From JAAZBW01 sp035647855 (GTDB taxonomy: Bacteria; Actinomycetota; Actinomycetes; Actinomycetales; Actinomycetaceae): 43,745 nucleotides of DNA. Every line of letters starts with the position of its first letter. Position 1 is the first letter of the stretch. Of the stretch, positions 1-7,055 are shown one piece after another. Location: positions 1 through 43,745 of the forward strand of contig DASRMP010000043.1 of assembly GCA_035647855.1 (NCBI GenBank). Reading direction: 5' to 3'. Under the pieces are notes generated by a model. That model was not told the DNA's origin. It saw only the letters and a program-made list of their open reading frames with translations, and made no database searches. The position numbers were made by a program, and so were the translations under genes.

Positions 1-2
1 CC

Positions 3-596
3 CCCGGCACCCCCGCCGCCGGCGCCCCCGGAACCAGCAATTACGGGACCAGCGGCGACGGCACGAGCGCCGCTCCGGGACACGAGAGCTGGACCAATCG
101 CGAATACGACTGGGACCGCGGCGGTTACACCGAACCGGAACGCCCGGCCGGCAACCCGTACGCGGACTCGACCTACCCCGCCGGCGGCCACTACGGCGAT
201 CCCACCTGGACGCCCCAGCCCGGCTACTCGCGCGACATGCGAGCGGGCGATGAGAAGACCTGGGCGACCATCGCCCACCTCTCGGCACCGATCGCGATGG
301 TGTTCTCGGCCGGCTGGCTCGGTGTGGTCGGACCGCTCCTCGTGTGGCTCGCGTTCCGCGACCGGAGTGCCTACGTCCGGGCAGCCGCTGCCGCGTCGTT
401 CAACTTCAACATCGTCCTCGCAATTGCCAACGCCATCGCCTACATTATGGCGTTCACCGTCATTCTGCTGCCCGTGGCGATCCTTCTCTGGATCGCGATC
501 GTGCTGGGCCTCTTGGTGTTCCACATCTCCGCGGCAATCAGTTCCTCGCGCGGTGAGCTCTACAAGTACCCGTTCAACCTGCAAGTCCTCAACTGA
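3..596 (+). CDS. DUF4870 domain membrane protein, 5'-truncated by the window edge
   Basis: The reading frame is open from base 3, so the gene begins outside the window. The ATG at 237 is internal rather than a convincing start: the 78 codons before it read as a Pro/Gly/Tyr-rich disordered segment ending in a tryptophan- and aspartate-rich stretch, which is a usual N-terminal tail for this family. The C-terminal ~115 residues carry three hydrophobic segments (IAMVFSAGWLGVVGPLLVWLAF, a second around NIVLAIANAIAYIMAF, a third around LLWIAIVLGLLVF). The spacing and the terminal YPF motif are typical of DUF4870 (Tic20-like) small membrane proteins of unknown role. It converges on the next gene and overlaps it by 8 bases. 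Family assignment is good; function is unknown. Confidence 0.8.
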   Translation, partial: PGTPAAGAPGTSNYGTSGDGTSAAPGHESWTNREYDWDRGGYTEPERPAGNPYADSTYPAGGHYGDPTWTPQPGYSRDMRAGDEKTWATIAHLSAPIAMVFSAGWLGVVGPLLVWLAFRDRSAYVRAAAAASFNFNIVLAIANAIAYIMAFTVILLPVAILLWIAIVLGLLVFHISAAISSSRGELYKYPFNLQVLN

Positions 597-1482
597 GGCC
601 GAGCCTCACACCGTTCAGCCGCTCCTGGGCGGTCACGAGCTGCGGGACGAAGTTCTGCCCGAGTCCCAGCTTCGAGGCCGCCGCGAGCGACTGGTGGGCC
701 GCGCTTCCCACGGGCGCAACGAGTCCGAGGTCCCCGGCCAGCCGGGTGTAGTAGCGGACATCCTTGCGCGCGTTGTCGATCGCGAACTCCATGCCGGAGT
801 AGTCGCCGCGCAGCGCCTTGCCCATCGTGTGCAGGACGTCGCTCTCCATCGCGCCGTGACTGAGGATCTCCTCGACCAGCTCCGGATCGAGACCGGACGC
901 GGCGGCCACGGCGAACCCCTCGGCCGCAGCGGTGCAGAACGCCTGGATGACCGCGTTGTTGATGAGCTTCAGTGTGTGCGCCGTCCCGAGCTCGCCGGTT
1001 CGCAGAATGAACTGCGTGTAGGTCTCGACGATTGGCAGAATCTTCGCGACGTCGTCGTCGCCACCGCCGACCATCGAGTTGAGCGTGCCCTCCTCCGCCT
1101 GGGCGGGCCCGCGCGTGAGCGGTGCGTCCACGAATCCGACACCGCGCTCGGCGGTCAGGGCTCCAAGCTTCAGCGTCGACGACGGCTCCGCAGTCGTCGC
1201 GTCCGCGATCACGAGGCCGGGTTTCGGATCCGTCAGGAGCCCGTCCTCCCCGGCGACGACCTGCTCCACGTCCCGCGATGACGTCACGCATATCACGACG
1301 ACGTCGCTGGTCCGCCCCAGCTCCGCGAAGCCTGTAGCGCGCTTGGCGCCGGCTTCGTCCAGATCGGCCACACGGGCCGACTCGCTGCGCACCGTGTAGG
1401 CGAGCTGGTAGCCCTTCGTCACGATGTTCTTCGCCATGCCGTGCCCCATCAGGCCGGTCGCGCCCACGAACCCGATCTGCAT
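589..1482 (-). CDS. NAD(P)-dependent beta-hydroxyacid dehydrogenase family oxidoreductase
   Basis: The 297-residue protein has the two-domain layout of 3-hydroxyisobutyrate dehydrogenase and tartronate semialdehyde reductase relatives. Residues 3-14 form the Rossmann loop, here GFVGATGLMG instead of the usual GxGxMG, so an Ala-Thr pair replaces the middle glycine position. The substrate-binding stretch DAPLTRGPAQAEEGTL lies at 119-134, and the catalytic lysine motif LKLINN at 171-176 (Lys172). The C-terminal all-helical domain is full length. The start is supported by a GAGG box 7 bases upstream of the ATG. These enzymes oxidise or reduce small 3-hydroxy acids in the cytosol; the exact substrate cannot be read from the sequence. 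No pathway partner is adjacent. Confidence 0.85.
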   Translation of the reverse strand: MQIGFVGATGLMGHGMAKNIVTKGYQLAYTVRSESARVADLDEAGAKRATGFAELGRTSDVVVICVTSSRDVEQVVAGEDGLLTDPKPGLVIADATTAEPSSTLKLGALTAERGVGFVDAPLTRGPAQAEEGTLNSMVGGGDDDVAKILPIVETYTQFILRTGELGTAHTLKLINNAVIQAFCTAAAEGFAVAAASGLDPELVEEILSHGAMESDVLHTMGKALRGDYSGMEFAIDNARKDVRYYTRLAGDLGLVAPVGSAAHQSLAAASKLGLGQNFVPQLVTAQERLNGVRLGLS

Positions 1483-1591
1483 TCCGGTTCCTCTCCTCGC
1501 TCCTCCCGCAATTCTGACCCATCATCAGCTGTCACGCCCTCGGCAGCGTTCCTCGGCCCGCCGCTCGCGCGGCCACGCCGCCAGGGGCAAG

Positions 1592-1625
1592 AACGCCCCC
1601 TCACGTGATCGCGTGAGGGGGCGTT
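1592..1625 (-). terminator. 14-bp perfect hairpin downstream of the minus-strand kinase-like gene
   Basis: The arms 1592-1605 (AACGCCCCCTCACG) and 1612-1625 are perfect reverse complements with a 6-base loop. The hairpin lies downstream of the gene ending at 1691 and upstream of the gene starting at 1482. The flanking T-run is short on both strands, so termination strength is uncertain, but the very stable stem between two same-strand genes fits a terminator. Confidence 0.7.
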
Positions 1626-1690
1626 TGTCCTCCCGGAAGGTCAGCCGGGCGGGGAAGTCCCGAATGGGCAGTCCCGATCAGGCCGGGAAT

Positions 1691-2347
1691 TCAGGCTGGG
1701 TACTTGACTCCGTAATTCTTCTCGTACTTCGCGCGTGCGGCGCCGGCGATGATCGCGACGATAGTGTCCGTGTCAAGGTGCGTGGTCTGCACCGTGAGGT
1801 CGTAACCTTCCTCGGATCGCGGGTCCCAGTCGAACAGCGAGATCGACATCTGGGCGCGCACATCGTCCTCGAAGCGCTGATCCTCGCGGGCCTGCCTCTC
1901 GTCCACGCCCCGTTCCTTCATGATCCGCTTGATGCGCTCCTCAAGAGGGCCATCGAGCTTCACATGGAGAGCGTTCGGATAGCTACCCAGGATGACCGTG
2001 GCGTTGCGGCCCATGAAGACGCCGCCTTCCCTCGCCTGCTCGCGCACGTCCCTGACCAGGGATTCACGAGTTTCGTCCAGGCTGCGCTCGACACCCTGGA
2101 AGATGTTGCGCCACGTGAACCTGCGACCGCGCGCGGGGATCGCCTGGACGATGTACCAGCCGTCCGCCCCACGATCGTGAGCGGCCCGGTCAGCCGCGTC
2201 CTTCAAATCCTGGCTGGTGAAGGCACCCTTGCGGAATGGAATGTTGAGTTCCTCCGCGAGCTTCAACGCCACCTCTTCGAGACGGGAACCGTACGTGGCC
2301 CACAGGGTCACGATTGGAACCGGTGCCTGGGCCTGACCCTGCGACAT
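1691..2347 (-). CDS. cytidylate kinase-like family protein (copy 1, degenerate nucleotide loop)
   Basis: The 218-residue protein is homologous along its whole length to the divergently transcribed protein starting at 2502. It resembles the AAK26/cytidylate kinase-like family: a strand-loop-helix at 12-30 (VTLWATYGSRLEEVALKL), a central MGRNATVIL motif, the LHVKLDGPLEERI segment, the RFEDDVRAQM helix and an FDWDP turn. The family loop is normally YGSGG; here it reads YGSRL, losing the second glycine, so phosphoryl transfer may be impaired. I chose the ATG at 2347 over an in-frame ATG at 2368 because a GGAGG box sits 6 bases before it. It could be a nucleotide-binding regulator rather than a kinase. 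Confidence 0.75.
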   Translation of the reverse strand: MSQGQAQAPVPIVTLWATYGSRLEEVALKLAEELNIPFRKGAFTSQDLKDAADRAAHDRGADGWYIVQAIPARGRRFTWRNIFQGVERSLDETRESLVRDVREQAREGGVFMGRNATVILGSYPNALHVKLDGPLEERIKRIMKERGVDERQAREDQRFEDDVRAQMSISLFDWDPRSEEGYDLTVQTTHLDTDTIVAIIAGAARAKYEKNYGVKYPA

Positions 2348-2501
2348 GAGTCCTCCATCTGCGAGCATCTTTACGTGTGAGGTACATCCTAGGGCCCCGA
2401 GCCTGATCTGGTACGGAGTTCCCGTTCGATTCCCCAGCGCAACTTCATCACGAAAACTACACTTTTGATCGAGTCACTCACTCCCCGTTTCAGGAGGAAC
2501 C
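2348..2501. promoter_or_regulatory. shared divergent promoter region of the two kinase-like paralogues
   Basis: These 154 bases separate the divergent starts at 2347 (minus) and 2502 (plus) and must hold both promoters. The plus gene has a strong AGGAGG box at 2492-2497. The section 2440-2475 is locally AT-richer than its surroundings, which suits a promoter for the plus gene. No clear operator palindrome was seen. Confidence 0.5.
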
Positions 2502-3140
2502 ATGAGCAATAACCGTGGCGCGACCACCGCGCTGAAGCCAGTCGTCACCATGTGGGAGACCTACGGTTCAGGCATGCAGGCTATCGCCAAGAAGCTCTCC
2601 GACGAGCTCGGACTTCCCTTGGCTCAGCAGGCATTCAGCACCGAGGAACTCGACGAAGAACTCGAGCGGAGGGTGGAGAACCCGGTGCTCGATCGTGTGA
2701 TGTCCATCCTCGCTCGCGCCAGCTCCAACACTCTCCAGGCCACGTCGACTGGCGCCTACGTGCAGGAACTCCGCGACAACATCGAGGCCGCCAAGCTGAA
2801 CACCGCGACCGTGACGAAGCTCGCCGAAAAGGGTGGCATCATCATGGGCCGTTCGTCCACCAAGATCCTCGCCGGCCGGCCGAACACTCTCCACATCAAG
2901 TTCGACGGTGTCCTTGAGGACCGCATCGCCCGCGCCTCGCGGTTCTTCAACATCAGCCACGATGTAGCTGCCCGCCGCCAGCGCAATGAGGACGATGTCC
3001 GTACGCGTATGTCAGTCGAGATCTACGACTGGAACCCGATGAACAACATCGACTTCGACCTCGTGGTCAACACCTCCACGATGACCGAGGACCAGATCGT
3101 CAAGGTCGTCGAGGCCGCACTCAAGGCCAAGATCGGCTGA
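2502..3140 (+). CDS. cytidylate kinase-like family protein (copy 2)
   Basis: The 212-residue protein is the paralogue of the minus-strand gene ending at 1691. The loop at 20-24 is TYGSG, keeping the family's glycine. It is followed by the IAKKLSDELGLPL helix, IIMGRSSTKIL around 112-122, LHIKFDGVLEDRI, the RNEDDVRTRM helix and the IYDWNP turn. As in the rest of this family there is no classic GKS/T Walker A lysine. The start has an AGGAGG box 4-5 bases upstream of the ATG. Members are annotated by similarity to CMP/dCMP kinases, but the biochemical activity of most is untested. The divergent pair suggests joint regulation or a heterodimer, which is an inference. Confidence 0.78.
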   Translation: MSNNRGATTALKPVVTMWETYGSGMQAIAKKLSDELGLPLAQQAFSTEELDEELERRVENPVLDRVMSILARASSNTLQATSTGAYVQELRDNIEAAKLNTATVTKLAEKGGIIMGRSSTKILAGRPNTLHIKFDGVLEDRIARASRFFNISHDVAARRQRNEDDVRTRMSVEIYDWNPMNNIDFDLVVNTSTMTEDQIVKVVEAALKAKIG

Positions 3141-3153
3141 TCGGTATACCTTC

Positions 3154-3196
3154 AGAAGACCTGCCCGGGAGTCCCGGAGCGGGTCTTCTGCCTTTT
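3154..3196 (+). terminator. rho-independent terminator after the kinase-like gene
   Basis: The arms AGAAGACC (3154-3161) and GGTCTTCT (3182-3189) pair, with further G/C pairing inside, and a CCTTTTC tract follows at 3191-3197. It lies 13 bases after the stop codon of the plus-strand gene. Confidence 0.8.
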
Positions 3197-3273
3197 CGCG
3201 GGCGCACTCCGCGGTCCCGCTCCGGGCGCGCCACAAGGCCGCGAGCCTACTTCGAACCACAAAGGAGGACCTC

Positions 3274-3843
3274 ATGACAGCAGAACGCACCCGCTCCTCA
3301 GCGGACATCATTGCCGGCATCATTCTCGTGGTCGGAGGCGTGGCCATGGCTGCGTACTCGGCGACGGCGACTCGCGTCTCCGTGGTCGTCCTCGCCTGGG
3401 TCGTGATCGCCATCGGCGCCGGAACCGGTTTTCGTTCCTACCTGAAGCGCCGGGAGAAGCGCTGGTGGATCCACCTGATCGGTGGCGTGCTGCTGGTGAT
3501 CCTCGGCATATTCTTCCTCACCAACCCGGCGGCGACGCAGCTCACCCTCGCAGTGGTGGCAGGCCTGTATTTCATCCTCTCCGGCGTGCTCCGGCTGTTC
3601 GCTTCGTATCGGACGGACAAATACCGGACGGTACTCTCGGCCGGAGGCGTCCTCTCGGTGGTGCTGGGAGCCCTCCTGCTGAGCCGGATCGGGGACTCGT
3701 CCTGGGACTTCGCGCTGGGACTGCTGATAGGCATCGAACTTGTGATTGAGGGTGTCACCCTGGCGCTGGCAGGCAGCGATCCGGCGAATCGTGCGAGTGC
3801 CCGGGGTCTCGCGAGCCGGATCAAGAAGTCCCCCGAGGCCTAG
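3274..3843 (+). CDS. HdeD/DUF308 family membrane protein
   Basis: The 189-residue protein has about six hydrophobic helices in pairs (IIAGIILVVGGVAMAAY, VVVLAWVVIAIGAGTGF, WIHLIGGVLLVILGIFFL, LTLAVVAGLYFILSGVLRLF, VLSAGGVLSVVLGALLL, FALGLLIGIELVIEGVTLAL). The repeated G-x-(L/I)-x-(V/L)-L-G-(I/A) turns are typical of DUF308, the family of the E. coli acid-resistance membrane protein HdeD. It sits in the cytoplasmic membrane; its role here is unknown. An AAAGGAGG box precedes the ATG. It stands alone, separated from the gene before by a terminator and from the one after by 1.3 kb of repeats. Confidence 0.85.
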   Translation: MTAERTRSSADIIAGIILVVGGVAMAAYSATATRVSVVVLAWVVIAIGAGTGFRSYLKRREKRWWIHLIGGVLLVILGIFFLTNPAATQLTLAVVAGLYFILSGVLRLFASYRTDKYRTVLSAGGVLSVVLGALLLSRIGDSSWDFALGLLIGIELVIEGVTLALAGSDPANRASARGLASRIKKSPEA

Positions 3844-3872
3844 AGACACGCTCCAGCCGAACGTCACCTCAG

Positions 3873-4335
3873 GGCGCATGTTCGTCACACCTTTCCCGAA
3901 CCCGTGCCACCGTGGCGCACGAACGTCACATGAGGGCGCACGAACGTCACACCCCTCCCAAACCCGCGCCGCCGTGGCGCACGAACGTCACATGAGGGCG
4001 CACGTCCGTCACACCTCTCCCAAACCCGTGCCACCGTGGCGCACGAACGTCACATGAGAGCGCACGAACGTCACACCAGGGCGCACGTCCGTCACACCGT
4101 GGCGCACGAACGTCACACGGGATTCTTGAGGGCGCACGATCGTCACACCATGGCGCGTGTTCGTCACGGCATGGCGCGCGATCGTCACACGCAGAATGCT
4201 GAGGGCGCACGATCGTCACCATGGCGCAGTGACGTCACTGCGCCATCGTGACGGACGTGCGCCCTCATGTGACGAACGTGCGCCCCGGTTTCGCCGATGT
4301 GACGATCGTGCGCCCTAACGTGACGAACGTGCGCC
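3873..4335 (+). repeat. phased 17-bp unit array A1
   Basis: Thirteen direct units with consensus GGCGCAYGNNCGTCACA start at 3873, 3914, 3935, 3976, 3997, 4038, 4059, 4080, 4101, 4131, 4152, 4173 and 4204. The steps are 21, 30, 31 or 41 bp only. A perfect 26-bp palindrome (4221-4246; half-site GGCGCAGTGAC and its reverse complement, flanked by AT) follows the last unit at a fixed 19-bp step. Four inverted units then end at 4263, 4284, 4314 and 4335. The 41-bp steps carry a related 24-nt linker (consensus around CCCGTGCCRCCGT) and the 21-bp steps carry 4 nt. The 41- and 31-bp steps break any reading frame, so this is not coding. Confidence 0.95.
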
Positions 4336-4366
4336 CTCACGCCGCGAACCCGGCCGGACACCGCCG

Positions 4367-4669
4367 CTGGGGAAACTCGGACCCCATCCGAGACGATCTG
4401 GCGAGAACTGGGGAACTTCAGACCTGCTGGGGAACAACACACCCCGAAGCCGAGGTTTGAAGTTCCCCAAGAAGCAGCCTCGGGGTAGCAGACAAGGTGC
4501 CAAGTTCCCCAGCGACAACACGCAAGCGACAAGACGAAGTGCGAAGTTCCCCAGCGACAACACGCAAGCGACAAGACGAGGTGCGAAGTTCTCCAGCCAC
4601 CCGGTACCGGACCCCGAAGGCAGTCCCAAGTTCCCCAGCCACCCGGTACCAGACCCCTGGGCGACACGG
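4367..4669 (+). repeat. 42-bp cassette repeat B1, with inverted copies on its left
   Basis: Direct cores close to CCAAGTTCCCCAGC place their AAG at 4460, 4502, 4544, 4586 and 4628, an exact 42-bp period. The 28-30 nt between cores is one of two cassettes: S1 (GACAACACGCAAGCGACAAG then ACGARGTG) or S2 (CACCCGGTACC then RGACCCCGAAGGCAGT). To the left, inverted cores (CTGGGGAA...) begin at 4367, 4408 and 4427. The same order, array A then inverted B then direct B, recurs at 24.8-25.4 kb. Confidence 0.9.
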
Positions 4670-5167
4670 ATCCCCGGGACAACACGCTCAATGGCACAAC
4701 AAGCAGACAACGGAGCTCCCGGGGAAGCAGAAGCATCTTGGTCGTTGCATCTCTTTCCGGAAGCTCCGCTGCCCCCACCCCACGACACGCCGACAACAAC
4801 CCCTGAACCCTCAAGCAAAACCCTAAGTTGACGGCATTGGGCCTGGCCGCTGGGTCCCGGAAGGTTCGCGTCCTCCGGCGGAGCGGCACGCTCCGCCGGA
4901 GGCTCGGCCACGAGAGCGTGGTCTCCCGCAGTTCATGGCACAGGCGGAATGGCACGGGCAGAATGGCACGGGCAGAATGGCACGGGCAGAATGGCACGGG
5001 CGGAATGGTGTGGGCGGTGCGCTGCGGCCCGACCACGGGATTTCGGCGCGCAGGTCGCCCGATCGCCGGAACCGGGCCGGGGAGACCCAGTCTCGGAACG
5101 CGGAGCGCTCTAGGCTTGGGGGACCCGAAACTGCTTCGGATCGGCTTCGGATCATAAGGAGTGCGCG
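4670..5167. other. gene-free stretch with a hairpin and a short tandem repeat
   Basis: No supported gene lies here. A 14-bp perfect hairpin with a 3-base loop occupies 4872-4902 (arm CCTCCGGCGGAGCG). Five tandem copies of a 14-bp unit follow at 4937-5006. The last ~20 bases before 5168 hold the AAGGAG ribosome site of the mutase gene. Open frames here exist on both strands only because of base composition and repeats. Confidence 0.7.
4937..5006 (+). repeat. five tandem copies of a 14-bp unit
   Basis: The unit GGCACGGGCAGAAT (variants with A or G at two positions) is repeated head to tail at 4937, 4951, 4965, 4979 and 4993, and a sixth, degenerate copy starts at 5007. It lies about 160 bp upstream of the phosphoglycerate mutase start. 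A 14-bp unit is not a multiple of three, so it is not preserved as protein. The near identity of copies 2-4 suggests recent slippage. Confidence 0.9.
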
Positions 5168-6013
5168 ATGAGCGGCCCCGGAACCCTGGTGATTCTGCGC
5201 CACGGCGAGTCCACCTTCAACGCCGCGAAGGTGTTCACCGGTCTCCTCGACGCCGATGTCACGGAGGCCGGCCTCGCGCAGGTCGAAGAGGCCGCGCGGC
5301 TGATGGTGGACGAGGGGATGGTTCCCGACGTCGTCGTGACCTCGCCAATGCTGCGGGCGGTCCGCACCACTGATCGGCTGCTCGCCGAACTCACTGGTCT
5401 CGGCGCGATACCCTCCCCCGCCGCTGTTCCGCGCCGAGTGACCTGGCGCCTGGTGGAGCGCGACTACGGCGTGCTCACAGGGGTTTCCAAAGCCGAATCC
5501 CGCGAGATTCTCGGAGAAGAGGCGTTCTTCACCTGGCGGCGCACCCTTCACGGCCGCCCTCGCGCGGCGCGTCCGAGGCAGGTGGCGTCGTGGACGGATC
5601 CGCCGCCAGTGGCCGACTCGGGCCCGCTCGTTGCGGGCAGCGGCGAGTCGCTCGCCGACGTCATCGAACGCGTCCGTCCCGTCTGGGAGCAGCGTCTCGT
5701 CCCGTTCTTCGAACGGTCAGAACTCCACGACGACGGCGCTGGGCCATCCGTCCAGCGGCGCGCCCCGCAGGGCGCGCGGTCGGACCGGGGATCCTGCGCC
5801 GCCCTGATCGCGCACGGCAACACGTTGCGTGCCCTCTCGGCCGTCATCGATCAGCTCGAACCGTCCGAAGTGGAGGAGCTCAACATTCCCGCAGGGCACC
5901 CGCTCGCGTACGAGGTTCGAGGCGGCGTCGCCCAACCCCGCGGCGGTCGCTACCTCGACGGAGCCGCCGCACAGTTGGCCGCCTCGATCGTGGCCGCAGA
6001 AGGCGGCACCTAA
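5168..6013 (+). CDS. gpmA: 2,3-bisphosphoglycerate-dependent phosphoglycerate mutase (histidine phosphatase superfamily)
   Basis: The 281-residue protein has the phosphohistidine motif LRHGEST at residues 10-16 (His12 is the phosphate acceptor) and the RAVRTTDRL helix. ERDYGVLTGVSK follows near 98, equivalent to the E-R-x-YG-x-L-x-G-x-x-K signature of cofactor-dependent mutases. The second catalytic histidine lies in IAHGNTLRAL near 218. It interconverts 3- and 2-phosphoglycerate in glycolysis. It is about 30 residues longer than typical GpmA because of extra Arg/Pro/Ser-rich loops around 120-140 and 190-212; these could make it a divergent family member. The start is fixed by AAGGAG 8 bases before the ATG. 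A universal stress gene follows on the same strand. Confidence 0.82.
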   Translation: MSGPGTLVILRHGESTFNAAKVFTGLLDADVTEAGLAQVEEAARLMVDEGMVPDVVVTSPMLRAVRTTDRLLAELTGLGAIPSPAAVPRRVTWRLVERDYGVLTGVSKAESREILGEEAFFTWRRTLHGRPRAARPRQVASWTDPPPVADSGPLVAGSGESLADVIERVRPVWEQRLVPFFERSELHDDGAGPSVQRRAPQGARSDRGSCAALIAHGNTLRALSAVIDQLEPSEVEELNIPAGHPLAYEVRGGVAQPRGGRYLDGAAAQLAASIVAAEGGT

Positions 6014-6127
6014 CGCTTGGCCAGCCCGCGCCCACGGGGCGAGCCCGCCATTAGCATAGGTTTACCAGAACTCGCGTTGCACGGTCGCACCGCGAGATTC
6101 GCGGCGCAGCGAGCTGAGGAGGCAGGT

Positions 6128-6976
6128 ATGTCCAAGACAACTGAACATTCCGAGAATCGTGATTACAGTGGCCGAGTAGTGGCGGGCACAGACGGCACGG
6201 CCACCGCCGAGGGGGCAATCGACTGGGCCGCGCGGTACGCTTCGCGGCACGGCAAGTCGCTCGTGGTCCTTGCTGCCTACCCCGGAGCGGACGCCCCTCC
6301 CTCGCGCGTGCAGCGCGAACTGGTCGAGGTCTCGGCCCAACGGGTGCGGGACGCAGACCCCGAACTCGAGGTCGAGGCCGTGATCGCGAAGGGCGATCCG
6401 TCAGATGCCCTCGCCGCGGCGAGTTCCACAGCGGACCTGGTGGTGGTGGGAGCCCGCGGCGAATCGGCTCCGCGCCGCGTCCGTGCCCTCGGCGGCGTTG
6501 CCGACGGCACGGTCACCCACGCGCACGGCCCCGTCCTGATCGTGCCTGAAGGCGCGCAGGTGGAGCACCCCGGGCCGGTTGTCGTTGGGGTCGACGGATC
6601 GCGCGAGTCGGCCGCAGCCGTCGCACTCGCCGCGGCCGAGGCAAGCCTCTCCGGTGCCGAACTGGTCGCGGTCCACGTCTGGACTTCCACCACCTGGCTG
6701 TCCGACGATGTCGTCCCCCACATCCCGGAGGAAGCGAGCGTGCGCAGGTTCGTGGAGCCGCTTCTCACCGACTACCCGGATCTCGCGGTCGAGTACGTGG
6801 TGAAGCCCGGCCACCCGGCCGGGGAACTCGTCGAACGTTCGAAGACCGCGCGGCTCGTGGTGATGGGATCTCGCGGCCGTGGCGGATTCGCGGGACTCCT
6901 GCTCGGCTCGGTCAGCCGCGGGGTGCTCCGCGACGCCCAGAGCCCGGTTCTCGTCACGCGCGGAGCCAGGGACTGA
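6128..6976 (+). CDS. tandem-domain universal stress protein
   Basis: The 282-residue protein holds two UspA domains, roughly 13-143 and 148-282. The second keeps the ATP-binding signature G-x2-G-x9-G-S (VVMGSRGRGGFAGLLLGSVS). The first has a degenerate version (VVVGARGESAPRRVRALGG), so only one site is likely to bind nucleotide in the usual way. I chose the ATG at 6128 rather than an upstream in-frame ATG at 6017 because GGAGG lies 5 bases before it and the upstream residues do not look like protein. Such proteins are cytosolic stress or dormancy factors. It is 114 bases downstream of the mutase gene on the same strand. Confidence 0.88.
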   Translation: MSKTTEHSENRDYSGRVVAGTDGTATAEGAIDWAARYASRHGKSLVVLAAYPGADAPPSRVQRELVEVSAQRVRDADPELEVEAVIAKGDPSDALAAASSTADLVVVGARGESAPRRVRALGGVADGTVTHAHGPVLIVPEGAQVEHPGPVVVGVDGSRESAAAVALAAAEASLSGAELVAVHVWTSTTWLSDDVVPHIPEEASVRRFVEPLLTDYPDLAVEYVVKPGHPAGELVERSKTARLVVMGSRGRGGFAGLLLGSVSRGVLRDAQSPVLVTRGARD

Positions 6977-6997
6977 CAACGGATTGATTGATGCGTA

Positions 6998-7031
6998 GCG
7001 GCGCGCGTCTCCTGGCGGGCACGCGCGCCGC
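6998..7031. terminator. bidirectional hairpin between convergent genes
   Basis: The arms GCGGCGCGCGT (6998-7008) and ACGCGCGCCGC (7021-7031) pair perfectly over 11 bp with a 12-base loop. They sit in the 79-base gap between the convergent universal stress gene and the GH65 gene. There is no strong T-run, so it may act as a stable 3' end rather than a classic terminator. Confidence 0.6.
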
Positions 7032-7055
7032 ATGGTCGCGCACGGCGGTCCGGCG

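Noticed and set aside
4221..4246. matS or parS chromosome-organisation site
   Set aside because: The inner GTGACGTCAC resembles matS (GTGAC-N3-GTCAC) but lacks the 3-base gap, and MatP is not known in Actinobacteria. It does not match the parS consensus.
3873..4335. CRISPR array
   Set aside because: The repeat is only 17 bp, linkers are 4, 13-14 or 24 nt and recur between arrays, units invert around a palindrome, and no cas gene is in the window.
3841..5036. Long open frames on both strands across array A1 and cassette block B1 (peptides rich in repeated TIVT, ARSSH or DRH motifs)
   Set aside because: They arise from the repeats and high GC. The 41- and 31-bp steps shift the frame between units, there are no ribosome sites, and both strands are open at once.
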